Source of the DNA: Mycetocola sp.
GTDB lineage: Bacteria > Actinomycetota > Actinomycetes > Actinomycetales > Microbacteriaceae
Length of the DNA stretch: 54,435 bases
Direction: 5' to 3'
NCBI RefSeq assembly: GCF_025464835.1
Contig: NZ_JAODMP010000011.1
Coordinates: 1 to 54,435 of the forward strand
Positions 42,200 through 50,839 of this stretch are shown here, piece by piece. A model generated the notes under the pieces. It ran no database searches. It saw only the letters and a program-made list of their open reading frames with translations, and was not told the origin of the DNA. Position 1 is the first letter of the stretch. Every line of letters begins with the position of its first letter. A program made the position numbers and the translations under genes.

Positions 42200-45100
42200 T
42201 CAGGCGTCGAGCGTGCTGCGGTCGACGCCGACGTGGACATCGAGTACCGAAATGCCGACAAGGTCGGCGACCGCGAGGGACAGACCGCCACGGCGGTAGT
42301 GCGCCGTCGTCTCGACCCCGGCGAGGGGCGCTCCGTCGGCCATCACGTGGACGCCCGAACTGCCGGGCTCGACGTGAAAACGCACCGTGCGACGCTCGCC
42401 GGCAAGGTCGATGGTGATCGTGAGGCCGTCGTCCTCGAGGGCGAGGACCGGGTCGATGACCACCGCGCCGGCCTGCTCGACGAGGCCGAGCGCTCCCTGC
42501 ACCAGCTGGCGCAGGTAGATGCCCGGGCCGCTCGAGTAAACGCGCCATCCGCCCTTGACCCCGACCGTGCCGTCCCGCAGCCGGTCGAAATTGGCGGCAG
42601 CGTCGTATCGGTCGCTGAAGGCCGCGTCGGAGGAAGAGTAGTAGCAGTTGCGCTGGCGCGGAATGCTCGTGCTCAGTCGCTCGAACTGGCCGACCGGGCT
42701 GATCCTGAGCAGCTCGGTGACGAGCCGCTCACGGCCCAGCGTCGCGAGGGCCTGCGTGTAGCGGATGTGGGCATGGGTGTACATGAGCCCAACCTCACGG
42801 CCGAAATTCGCCGCCTGTTCCCCACGCCGAAAGAATCGCGTCTGTCCGTCGTGGAAGGGCGCGGGCCGGTCCATGAGGCGGACGCCGTCGGGGAAGTGCA
42901 GGTGCTCCTCGACGAGGTTTTCGTGACGCTGCACCTGCTCCGGGGTGAACAGCCCGGCGATGATCGACCGGGTCATCGGAATGAGCCGGTACGACAGTCC
43001 GGTCCGGTCGTCGCTGGGATGCAGCACGGGCCACGGCCCCTCGGGGGTGAAGACGACGTAGCCGGCGAGCACATCGTCGATGACGAGACGCTCGGTGAAC
43101 TCGGCCGCGATCGTCGTCGCCTCGGCCAGGAGGTCGGCTGCGAGCGCGTCGTGCGCGGTCCCGCGCAGCGCAGCACCGAGGGTGCTGGCCGCCTGGAACA
43201 GCAGGGCGATGGTCCAGGCGGAGGCCATCTCACGGCTCATCGAGGCCTGGGCAGGCTGGAGGGTGTCGTCCCAGTCGCCCTCACCGTAGGAGAGCAGCTC
43301 GGTCCCGGGGGCGCGGTGGCTGCGGATGTAATCCAGGGAGGCGCGCACGTGGTCAGCGATGGGCACCGCCACGGTGCCCGGGCGGCGCAGCTCGCCGTCC
43401 CAGAACGGCACCTCCACGTCGAGAATCGTCGCGTCGCCGGTCGCAGCCAGGTACTCCCCGAGCGCCATGAGGGGCCAGACGACGACGTCGCCGTGGGCCT
43501 CGTCGGAATACCGCTCGCGGTAGGCGTCGAACATGAACCACTGCGGCAGCGTGCCGTCGGGGATCTGCTGGGCGAACACCCGGCGGACGATGTCGCCCGC
43601 CGTGTCGAAGTGACCGAACGCGAGGTTGAGCTCGAGCGGTCCCTGGCAGACATCACGCGTGCCCCAGGCTGCGCCTGAGTACTGCTCGAGGCCGTGCGGC
43701 ACGAGAAAGTGCACCAGTGCGTTCTGCGTGAACCACGGCAGCAGAAGGTTGGCCTCGGCGAGGCGACCATCACCCTCGACCCGCAGGTTGCGCGTGAAGT
43801 CGGCGATGTAACCTCGGTGCGCCGCGAGCTCGGCGTCGACGTCAAGCGGGCTGATAAGCACGGCCTCGGCGCTGGCGAGGGCGTCCGCCGCGCCGCCGAG
43901 ATCACCCGAGAGCACGAGCGAGGCCGATGTGGTCGCGTCGAAAGCGACCGTCGTCAGGCTCGTGCCGCGGGAGCGGCCATCGGCGAAAAGAATCGCGTCG
44001 TCGCCGAGGCGCCCTGCGGCGCTTGCGAGCACGTAGACGAGATCGGGACAGTGCTCGGCGACGTCGGTCCCGGCGTCCGCGGCATAGACAAGCCCGCGGC
44101 CGCCGAGGGCTCGGCTAGCGGTCCAGGACTGCTCGCCGAGCTCGATGTCCGCCGTGAAGATGATGTCGAGCGGCTGCTCGGAATGGATACGAACCTCGAT
44201 GGCACGGCCGTCGTGGCTCGCCGTCGTGCGCACCTCGATACGACCGTCCTCGGTCGCGTAGATCCAGCGGACGCCGCCCAGGTCAAGGACGAGGGCCGAG
44301 GGCACGCCGAGCAGCTGCCACCGGTCACCCGTGCGCACGAGCGCCCGCACCCCTGAGGAACGCAGCAGGTTGAGGTGGTTGCGCTGGACGGAGATGAAGC
44401 GGTTGGCGGTCGTGTTCCCGACGACGACGTGCGAGGCGAAGACCCCATAGGCGTAGGCCGTCGCGGAGAGGATGTTATCGTTCGGGGTTACGTCGGAGCC
44501 GGCTTTGAGGACGTGCCCGTGCGGTCGCTCAACAACGAGCTCCTTCGCGCGGCTGACGACGTGAGTGGCCTCAGGCGTGAAGAAGGACAATAGGCGCCCG
44601 GCATCGTCGCGCTCGGGCTGGAGGACCCGGGACGACGCATCGGATCTCGCCGACGCAGTCCCGAGCTCAGTGAGCTCGGGTTCCGAGAGGTCGCGGCCAG
44701 ACAGCAGCGGGGCCGATACCAGCAGGGAGCGCGCCGACGCGGGTGACTCGGCAGCCGGGGCAGCATCGACTGTGGCTGAGCGTGCGCTATCGGTGGCGAG
44801 CCGAAGCGCGCGATCGAACAGCCCGGGCACCGCGTCGAGGGCGTCACCGAGTTCTCCGCGGTAGTCCGCGACGACGGCTGTCACCGCGTGCACGGTGCGC
44901 GGGGCGGCGAGATCGAGCTCGGGGCCGAGCAGCACCGGCAAAGCGAACTCGTACTGATAGGTGAGCGAGTCCCAGTCAGGCACGTCCAGGCTGTGGGCGC
45001 GGCCGTCGACCTTCGCGTCGAGCCCGTAGAAGGAGAACCCGTCGGTGAGGTGCGCGCGTGCCCCCTCGACGAGAGCGGTCACCGCGAGTGGCAGCACTGG

Positions 45101-45709
45101 CGCGGTCGCCATGGTTTGCCGGCTCGCGATGACGGCCCCCGCCCGTGCGTCGTTGAGCACGTGGTGCACGACGTACTGACTCACGTATGGCTCGTTGTTG
45201 ACGGCCGTCGAGACCGGTACAAGGGCCAGGTCCTGGGCGAAGACGACGTCGTAGACGGCGTCCGCCGACGCGGGCCCAACGGCCTCGAGGTCCACCCGCC
45301 ACACCCAGACGTCACCGTGCGGGTCGAGGGTCAGGGTCACCGCGTAGCGAGCCCCGAGCGTCTGACCTGACCAGCGGGCGCCGGCCGGCTCCGCAGTGAA
45401 GTCCCCGGCCGAGCGTCCGCCGACGAGCGGCACCCCCTCGACCATGCGAACACCCGAGGCGTCCAGGCCGTGACGGCGTAGGAAGACGCCGCCGACCATG
45501 GCGTCGTGCCCGCTCGGCACATACTGGTTGACCAGCATCGACTCCCCGTGAGTGATGGCGCGCACGTCACCGGCCGCCGACAGCTCGATACGGGTGGTCC
45601 CCGCCTCGAGCACCGCCGCCGGCGAAAGTCTCATGGGGCGGCGCTCGGCAGGCAGGACAGTGGCTACCGCAGGATCAGTGGCGGACGGATGGGCGGTGTG
45701 CGTAATCAC
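42200..45709 (-). CDS. GH94 glycoside phosphorylase, probably 1,2-beta-oligoglucan phosphorylase
   Basis: 1169-residue, leaderless-signal-free cytoplasmic protein. N-terminal beta-sandwich domains to about residue 690 and an (alpha/alpha)6 barrel after it. The segments IPDGTLPQWFMFDAYRERYS, HGDVVVWPLMALGEYLAATG and LSYGEGDWDDTLQP are those I associate with 1,2-beta-oligoglucan phosphorylases; the acid residue would be Asp812 of DWDD. The size (over 1100 residues) also fits that group and exceeds cellobiose and chitobiose phosphorylases (about 800). It would split sophoro-oligosaccharides with phosphate into alpha-glucose 1-phosphate. The GTG at 45709 follows GAGGAA. Alternative: another GH94 specificity. 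Confidence 0.78.
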   Translation of the reverse strand: MITHTAHPSATDPAVATVLPAERRPMRLSPAAVLEAGTTRIELSAAGDVRAITHGESMLVNQYVPSGHDAMVGGVFLRRHGLDASGVRMVEGVPLVGGRSAGDFTAEPAGARWSGQTLGARYAVTLTLDPHGDVWVWRVDLEAVGPASADAVYDVVFAQDLALVPVSTAVNNEPYVSQYVVHHVLNDARAGAVIASRQTMATAPVLPLAVTALVEGARAHLTDGFSFYGLDAKVDGRAHSLDVPDWDSLTYQYEFALPVLLGPELDLAAPRTVHAVTAVVADYRGELGDALDAVPGLFDRALRLATDSARSATVDAAPAAESPASARSLLVSAPLLSGRDLSEPELTELGTASARSDASSRVLQPERDDAGRLLSFFTPEATHVVSRAKELVVERPHGHVLKAGSDVTPNDNILSATAYAYGVFASHVVVGNTTANRFISVQRNHLNLLRSSGVRALVRTGDRWQLLGVPSALVLDLGGVRWIYATEDGRIEVRTTASHDGRAIEVRIHSEQPLDIIFTADIELGEQSWTASRALGGRGLVYAADAGTDVAEHCPDLVYVLASAAGRLGDDAILFADGRSRGTSLTTVAFDATTSASLVLSGDLGGAADALASAEAVLISPLDVDAELAAHRGYIADFTRNLRVEGDGRLAEANLLLPWFTQNALVHFLVPHGLEQYSGAAWGTRDVCQGPLELNLAFGHFDTAGDIVRRVFAQQIPDGTLPQWFMFDAYRERYSDEAHGDVVVWPLMALGEYLAATGDATILDVEVPFWDGELRRPGTVAVPIADHVRASLDYIRSHRAPGTELLSYGEGDWDDTLQPAQASMSREMASAWTIALLFQAASTLGAALRGTAHDALAADLLAEATTIAAEFTERLVIDDVLAGYVVFTPEGPWPVLHPSDDRTGLSYRLIPMTRSIIAGLFTPEQVQRHENLVEEHLHFPDGVRLMDRPAPFHDGQTRFFRRGEQAANFGREVGLMYTHAHIRYTQALATLGRERLVTELLRISPVGQFERLSTSIPRQRNCYYSSSDAAFSDRYDAAANFDRLRDGTVGVKGGWRVYSSGPGIYLRQLVQGALGLVEQAGAVVIDPVLALEDDGLTITIDLAGERRTVRFHVEPGSSGVHVMADGAPLAGVETTAHYRRGGLSLAVADLVGISVLDVHVGVDRSTLDA

Positions 45710-45769
45710 GGTTATTTCCTCAGTACAGGCAGGTGCGGGTCGAGCGGGGACGGACGCGAGCGGGCAGGC

Positions 45770-46939
45770 TCAGACGGCGAGCGCATTGGCCCGCGCGACG
45801 TCGCCGAGCCAACGAGCGCTGGGCTTGACGGTCCGCACGAAGGTGGTGCGGTTCACGCTGACGAGCCCGAAGGTCGGTCTGTAGGAACCCCACTCGTAGT
45901 TGTCGAGCAGGCTCCAGTACAGGAAGCCCTCCACCTGGATCCCATCGCTGATCGCCCGGTGCAGGCCCTCGAGCGCGCCCTGTATGTAGGCCACCCGGCG
46001 CGTGTCGTCGTCGGTCGCGATGCCGTTCTCCGTGACGAAGACGGGCACCCCCGGTGCCATCTCGTGAGACAGGCGGATACCGTCCTCGAGGGCACGCGGA
46101 TAGAACTCCCATCCGGTGAGGGTCCGCTCGGCACCGTCGGCGATCGGGAGCGGCCCCTTGGGGCCGATTCTGGTGCGGGTGTAGGCCTGCACACCGACCC
46201 AGTCGTCGCCAGCGGCCATCTCGAGGTACCAGGCGTCACGGTGGTAGCCGTACGCGCGGGCGATGTCCTCGCACCCGGGCTCAGGCTGGAAGTCCTGGGT
46301 GGCGACCGTCCAGCCCGTGCGGAAGTCCCCCGCCTCAGCGAGCACTGCTCGGCTGGCGCGGTGGGCCTCGAGCAGGGTCTGGGCCACGTTGACGTCGGGG
46401 CCTGGCTGGCCGAAGGCCTGCAAAGTCGTGCCCTGACCGTCGCCGCCCGCCATCATCGCGACCATGTTCGGCTCGTTGATGGTGCACACCCACTCCACGC
46501 CCTCGAGGACGGGAAGCACGGTCTTCGTGTAGAAAACGAAACGCTCGACGGCGTCGGGCGCACGCCACCCGCCCTCGTCCTCGAACCACTGCGGGATGGT
46601 GAAGTGGTGCAGCGTGATCATCGGCTCAAGGCCGAATTCCCGGGCCGTGAGGACCATGCGGCGGTAGTGGGCGAGCTCTGCCTGGGAGACGAAGCCTTTC
46701 TCGGGCTCGATGCGAGCCCACTCGATCGAGAAACGGTACATGCTCAGGCCCGCGTCGACGAGCACCTGCATGTCCTCACGGAAGCGGTGGTAGCTGTCGC
46801 AGGCGTCGAGGCTCGGCTCAGAGATCGTGGAGTCGACGAGGTGCTCCCGGCGCCACCAGTCGGAATTGACGTTGTTGCCCTCGATCTGATGGGCGGCGGT
46901 CGCGGATCCCCAACGGAATCCTTCGGGGAAGTGCAGCAT
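45770..46939 (-). CDS. GH1 beta-glucosidase
   Basis: 389-residue family 1 hydrolase with an intact active site: acid/base Glu156 in CTINEPNMV and nucleophile Glu304 in VFVTENGIA, sugar-binding WGSATAAHQIEG at the N-terminus and ITLHHFTIPQW. It is shorter than the common 440-480 residues, lacking some loops. No signal peptide. It would hydrolyse short beta-glucosides inside the cell, complementing GH94 and GH3. The ATG at 46939 is preceded by GAGG at five bases; the open frame upstream is not conserved. 132 bases separate it from the ATPase gene. Confidence 0.9.
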   Translation of the reverse strand: MLHFPEGFRWGSATAAHQIEGNNVNSDWWRREHLVDSTISEPSLDACDSYHRFREDMQVLVDAGLSMYRFSIEWARIEPEKGFVSQAELAHYRRMVLTAREFGLEPMITLHHFTIPQWFEDEGGWRAPDAVERFVFYTKTVLPVLEGVEWVCTINEPNMVAMMAGGDGQGTTLQAFGQPGPDVNVAQTLLEAHRASRAVLAEAGDFRTGWTVATQDFQPEPGCEDIARAYGYHRDAWYLEMAAGDDWVGVQAYTRTRIGPKGPLPIADGAERTLTGWEFYPRALEDGIRLSHEMAPGVPVFVTENGIATDDDTRRVAYIQGALEGLHRAISDGIQVEGFLYWSLLDNYEWGSYRPTFGLVSVNRTTFVRTVKPSARWLGDVARANALAV

Positions 46940-47071
46940 GGGTACCTCGCTTGGTTGTTGGGGATGGGTGTGGTCAGGACGTGGTGTGCGCGGCGCGCCC
47001 GGCGACCGTGGCCCGGAAGGAGCCGAGCAGGTAGCGGACACGGTCGCGCGTCCCGCCCTTTCCGGTGCCGG

Positions 47072-48805
47072 TCATCGCCTGGCCCCGGCGCGATGCGGCT
47101 GCGGGATCGCATCTAGCAGCTCCATCGTGTAGGGGTCCTCGGGGAACCGGAGCACCTGGGCGGTCAGTCCTGACTCCACGACCCGGCCCTGGTTGAGGAC
47201 CATGATCTGGTCGGTCACCAGCCGGGCGGAGAGCAGGTCATGGGTGATGTAAAGCATTGAGACGCCGAACGTGACCCGCAGATCATCCAGCAGCGCGAGC
47301 ACGCCGGCACGCAAGGACACGTCGAGCATCGAGACGGGCTCGTCCGCGATGATCACCTGCGGGTCACAGGCGAGCGCCCGCGCGATGACCACGCGCTGAC
47401 GCTGCCCGCCGGAGAGCTCGTGCGGGAGCTTCGCCGCGAACTGCTCGACGGGCGTCAGGCCGACGGTCTCAAGGAGCTCGAGGACGCGGGTGCGAGCCGC
47501 GCCGCCGTGCAGTCCGGTGTAGTTGAGGACGGGGCGCATGAGCGCATACTCGACCGTATGCAGCGGGTTCAGCGCGGAGTACGGGTCCTGGAAGACCATC
47601 TGCACCTCCCGGCGCAGCCCCCGCAGCCCCTTGCGCCGCAGCGTGTCGACTCGGGCCTCACCGAAGTGGATCGTGCCGGACGTCGGACGCTCGATGCCGG
47701 TGACCAGCTTGGCGAGGGTCGACTTGCCCGAGCCGCTCGCTCCGACCAGGGCCATGGACTGGCCCTGCTCGAGCGTGAAGGAAACGCCGTCGACGGCCGT
47801 TACCGCGTCCTGGCCGCGGCGCGGTCGCGGGTAGACCTTGGTGACGCCGTCGACCACGATCGCCGACGCCTCGGGCCGCCCCGCCCGACGCCGGGCTGGT
47901 GCGGATGGCGTACCGGTCGCCGTCTCGCCGCGCTCCGGCGAGACGGCGGCGACGACGGAGCTGTGCCCGGTGGTCGAGATTGTCGAGCCACGCACGACGA
48001 GCCCCGGCACTTGGACGACCTCAGCGCGTGGGTCGGCGTAGTGGCCGAGCAACATCTGCGTGTACTGGTGCTGCGGGGCCTGCAGGATCTGCTGCGAGGT
48101 CCCGTCCTCGACGATGACGCCCTCGCTCATGACCATGACCCGTGACGTCGACTCCAGCACGATGCCGAGGTCGTGGCTGATCAGTAGTGCGGTGAAGTTC
48201 TCGGACTTCTGCAGGTCCCGAATGGTTCCCATGACGGCGTGCTGGACGAGGACGTCGAGCGCGGTGGTCGGCTCGTCGAAGACCATGAGCTGGGGCTCGA
48301 GCGACAGTGCAAGGGCGATCGAGACGCGTTGTCGCATGCCGCCCGAGAGTTCACCCGGGAAGCGGTCGAGGACAGTGCGAGGCAGCTCGACCTTCTCGAG
48401 GAGATCGTAGGCTCGCGCCAGCCGCTTGGTCTTGGGTACGTGCCCGTGCGCGGCGAAGATGTCGCCGAAGTGCTTGCGAATTGAGCGCACTGGGTTGAGC
48501 GCGTTCATGCCCGACTGCAGCACCATCGCGAAGCCGCCGCGGCGCTGCTTGCGTAGCTCCTCCTCTTCCATGCTCGCGATGTCGCGACCGTCGAAGAGGA
48601 TCGTGCCCTCTGAGATGCGCGCCGGCGCCTTGGCGAGGCGGGTGACCGCGAAGCCGAGGGTCGACTTGCCGGAGCCGGACTCCCCCACGAGGCCGACGAA
48701 CTCGCCACGCTCGAGGGAGAAGGAGGCTTTCCTGACCGCGTAGGTCGGCTCGGCGCCGCGCGGTTCGTAGACGACCGACAGGCCGTTGACTTCGAGCAGG
48801 CTCAT
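47072..48805 (-). CDS. Fused double ATPase of an oligopeptide/oligosaccharide ABC transporter (DppD-DppF)
   Basis: 577 residues containing two full nucleotide-binding domains. First: Walker A GESGSGKST, signature LSGGMRQR, Walker B LMVFDEPTTALD. Second (from about residue 285): Walker A GASGSGKST, signature LSGGQRQR, Walker B VIIADEPVSMLD. Both are intact. In most Opp/Dpp systems these are two proteins, so one chain replaces DppD and DppF, a fusion that is common in actinobacteria. The ATG at 48805 overlaps the permease stop as ATGA. It powers uptake by the adjacent permeases. Confidence 0.9.
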   Translation of the reverse strand: MSLLEVNGLSVVYEPRGAEPTYAVRKASFSLERGEFVGLVGESGSGKSTLGFAVTRLAKAPARISEGTILFDGRDIASMEEEELRKQRRGGFAMVLQSGMNALNPVRSIRKHFGDIFAAHGHVPKTKRLARAYDLLEKVELPRTVLDRFPGELSGGMRQRVSIALALSLEPQLMVFDEPTTALDVLVQHAVMGTIRDLQKSENFTALLISHDLGIVLESTSRVMVMSEGVIVEDGTSQQILQAPQHQYTQMLLGHYADPRAEVVQVPGLVVRGSTISTTGHSSVVAAVSPERGETATGTPSAPARRRAGRPEASAIVVDGVTKVYPRPRRGQDAVTAVDGVSFTLEQGQSMALVGASGSGKSTLAKLVTGIERPTSGTIHFGEARVDTLRRKGLRGLRREVQMVFQDPYSALNPLHTVEYALMRPVLNYTGLHGGAARTRVLELLETVGLTPVEQFAAKLPHELSGGQRQRVVIARALACDPQVIIADEPVSMLDVSLRAGVLALLDDLRVTFGVSMLYITHDLLSARLVTDQIMVLNQGRVVESGLTAQVLRFPEDPYTMELLDAIPQPHRAGARR

Positions 48806-49767
48806 CGTCCCGATCCTTCCCGTAGGCGCGGGTTGGACAGGCCGTCCACCCCGAAATTGATGAGGGTGAGCGAGGTGGCGAGCAGCGCGATGCACAGGCC
48901 GGGTGCGAAAAGCAGCACCCACTGGCCGGTGAGCAGTGCGTTGGAGTTCGACGCCCAGAAAAGCATGGATCCCCAGCTCACGGTCGTCGTGTCGCCGATC
49001 CCGAGGAAGGACAAACCCGACTCGGCAAGGATCGCGGACGTCGCCGCACCGAAGAAGCTGCCGGTGATGAGCGAGGTCATGTTTGGCAGGATCTCGTGGA
49101 AGACGATGCGTGCCGCGCCGTCTCCGGCGAACTGCGCCGCAGTGATGAAGTCACGACCGCGGATGGACTGCGTCTGGGAGCGGAGCACACGGGCCCCGTA
49201 CGCCCAGCCGGTGAGCACGACGACGAAGATGATCATCGTCATGCCGCCGTTCTGCAGGTAGGCCGCAATGACGATCATGAGCGGCAGTCCCGGGATGACG
49301 AGCACCAGGTTGACGACGAAGTTGATGACATCGGCGATCGGGCCACGGATATAGCCCCACGAAAGACCGACGACGACGGCGATGAGCGTCGAGAGGAACC
49401 CAGCGATGAAACCGACGAGCACCGAGATCCGGGCGCCGAAGACGATCTGCGAGAAGACGTCCTCGCCGGCGGCCGTGGTGCCGAACCAGTGGCTGCCGGA
49501 GGGAGCCTCGTTGCGGCCGAAGCCGTTCTCGCTCGCACCGTAGGGCGCGATGAGCGGCGCGAAAATTGCGAGAGCCACGAAGGCGAGGAGCAGGACCACG
49601 CCGATACGGGCCTTCTTATTGCTCCAGATCGTCGCGGCACCACGCGAAAGGACCCGCAGCGACGAGGCGGGCCCGTGCGGCTCGGGCACCACGGTGTCAG
49701 CTCCGCGCGGGGGCTGGTGGGGCGGGGTCGAGCCTGTGGGCTCGGGGAGGTTCACTGCAACAGTCAT
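48802..49767 (-). CDS. Dpp/Opp-type ABC transporter permease (DppC type)
   Basis: 321-residue permease. A Pro-rich cytoplasmic tail of about 40 residues precedes helix 1 (IGVVLLLAFVALAIFAPLIAPY), followed by the DppC-typical GSHWFGTTAAGEDVFSQIVFGA and a core of five helices. The EAA-like loop reads RDFITAAQFAGDGAARIVFHEILPN. Its start overlaps the upstream permease stop (ATGA) and its stop overlaps the ATPase start (ATGA), so the three membrane-complex genes are coupled. Confidence 0.92.
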   Translation of the reverse strand: MTVAVNLPEPTGSTPPHQPPRGADTVVPEPHGPASSLRVLSRGAATIWSNKKARIGVVLLLAFVALAIFAPLIAPYGASENGFGRNEAPSGSHWFGTTAAGEDVFSQIVFGARISVLVGFIAGFLSTLIAVVVGLSWGYIRGPIADVINFVVNLVLVIPGLPLMIVIAAYLQNGGMTMIIFVVVLTGWAYGARVLRSQTQSIRGRDFITAAQFAGDGAARIVFHEILPNMTSLITGSFFGAATSAILAESGLSFLGIGDTTTVSWGSMLFWASNSNALLTGQWVLLFAPGLCIALLATSLTLINFGVDGLSNPRLREGSGR

Positions 49768-50744
49768 CGGCGGGTCCTCGGATCCAAGAGTCCGTATAAG
49801 AGGTCAACCAGGAAGTTCGCGAGCAGCATGCTGATCGTGAGCATGAGGAAGAGCGCCTGCATGAGCGGGAAGTCCTGGTTCGTGACGGCGTTGTAGAGCA
49901 GATAGCCGACACCGGGGTAGTTGAAGACCTGCTCGACGAGCAGCGAGCCACCGACCACACCACCGAGCGACAAGCCGAAGCCCGTGAGATTCGGGAGGAT
50001 CGCGTTGCGGGCCGCGTACTTGACGGCCACGGTGCGGCTGCGCAAACCGTTCGCCTCGGCGAATGTCACGTAGTCGTCGCCGAGGGTATTGATCATGTTG
50101 TTGCGCATCCCGAGTATCCAGCCACCGACCGAGGTGATGAGGATGGTCAGGGCGGGTAGCCAGGCGTGCCCGATCACGTCGCTGATGAAGGCGAGGCTGA
50201 GGTTGGGGGTCGACTCGAGGCCGTAGGCGCCCGACGTCGGGAACCACTTGAGCTGGTAGCCGAGGAAGAAGACGACCAGCAGGGCGGTCCAGAAGTATGG
50301 GAACGCCGAGGTGAACGTACCACCGAGCGTGGGTAGCGTGTCGAGCCACGTACCGCGCTTCCAGGCGGCGAGGACACCGAGCAGGGTTCCGACGACGAAC
50401 GCGATGATCGTCACGAGACCGACCATGACGAGTGTCCACGGGAGCGCATTCATGACGAGCGTGGAAACGCTCTGCGGGAAGAACGTGTAGGAGACCCCGA
50501 AGTCGAGGCGCGACACGTTGCCGAGGTACTGGACGTACTGCGACCAGGCGTCGCCAGTCGGCACGCCGAGCTGAGCCTCGATGGCTGCTCGGGTCGCGGG
50601 GTCAACGGGGCCGTTCTGCGCCAGCTTCGCGATGGCTGCGTCAGCCGGTGTGCCGGGCATGAGCCGCGGCAGCAGGAAGTTCAGTGTGATCGCGGCCCAC
50701 GCGGTCAGGAGCAGCAAGCCAAGCTTGCGCAGGAGATACCACAC
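49764..50744 (-). CDS. Dpp/Opp-type ABC transporter permease (DppB type)
   Basis: 326-residue permease beginning with helix LLRKLGLLLLTAWAAITLNF and the DppB-typical LPRLMPGTPADA. The core helices follow, and the docking loop reads DDYVTFAEANGLRSRTVAVKYAARNAILPN. In Opp-family transporters that serve oligosaccharides (for example cellobiose systems of Thermotoga) the same architecture is used, consistent with its place beside three glycosidase/phosphorylase genes. The GTG at 50744 has only a weak ribosome-binding site; 95 bases separate it from the binding-protein gene. Confidence 0.92.
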   Translation of the reverse strand: MWYLLRKLGLLLLTAWAAITLNFLLPRLMPGTPADAAIAKLAQNGPVDPATRAAIEAQLGVPTGDAWSQYVQYLGNVSRLDFGVSYTFFPQSVSTLVMNALPWTLVMVGLVTIIAFVVGTLLGVLAAWKRGTWLDTLPTLGGTFTSAFPYFWTALLVVFFLGYQLKWFPTSGAYGLESTPNLSLAFISDVIGHAWLPALTILITSVGGWILGMRNNMINTLGDDYVTFAEANGLRSRTVAVKYAARNAILPNLTGFGLSLGGVVGGSLLVEQVFNYPGVGYLLYNAVTNQDFPLMQALFLMLTISMLLANFLVDLLYGLLDPRTRR

Positions 50745-50839
50745 AGGGTGCTCGCCTTCGTCGGGAGATTGCGGATAGGGCGGAGCTGAGCGAGGTGCGC
50801 GGGCTGACGGGCACCTCGCTCAGCCGGAGGGGAAACCTC

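Noticed and set aside
42233-43678. Long plus-strand open frame opposite the GH94 gene
   Set aside because: It mirrors a high-GC coding region, has no ribosome-binding site and no recognisable motifs; the minus-strand GH94 accounts for the sequence. The same holds for plus-strand frames at 828-1370, 2215-3114, 3166-4407, 15364-16323 and 45506-47116.
46940-47041. Longer start for the GH1 gene at 47041
   Set aside because: The extra residues are Pro/Ser/Arg-rich and unlike GH1; ATG 46939 has GAGG at the right distance and begins the conserved FPEGFRWGSA.
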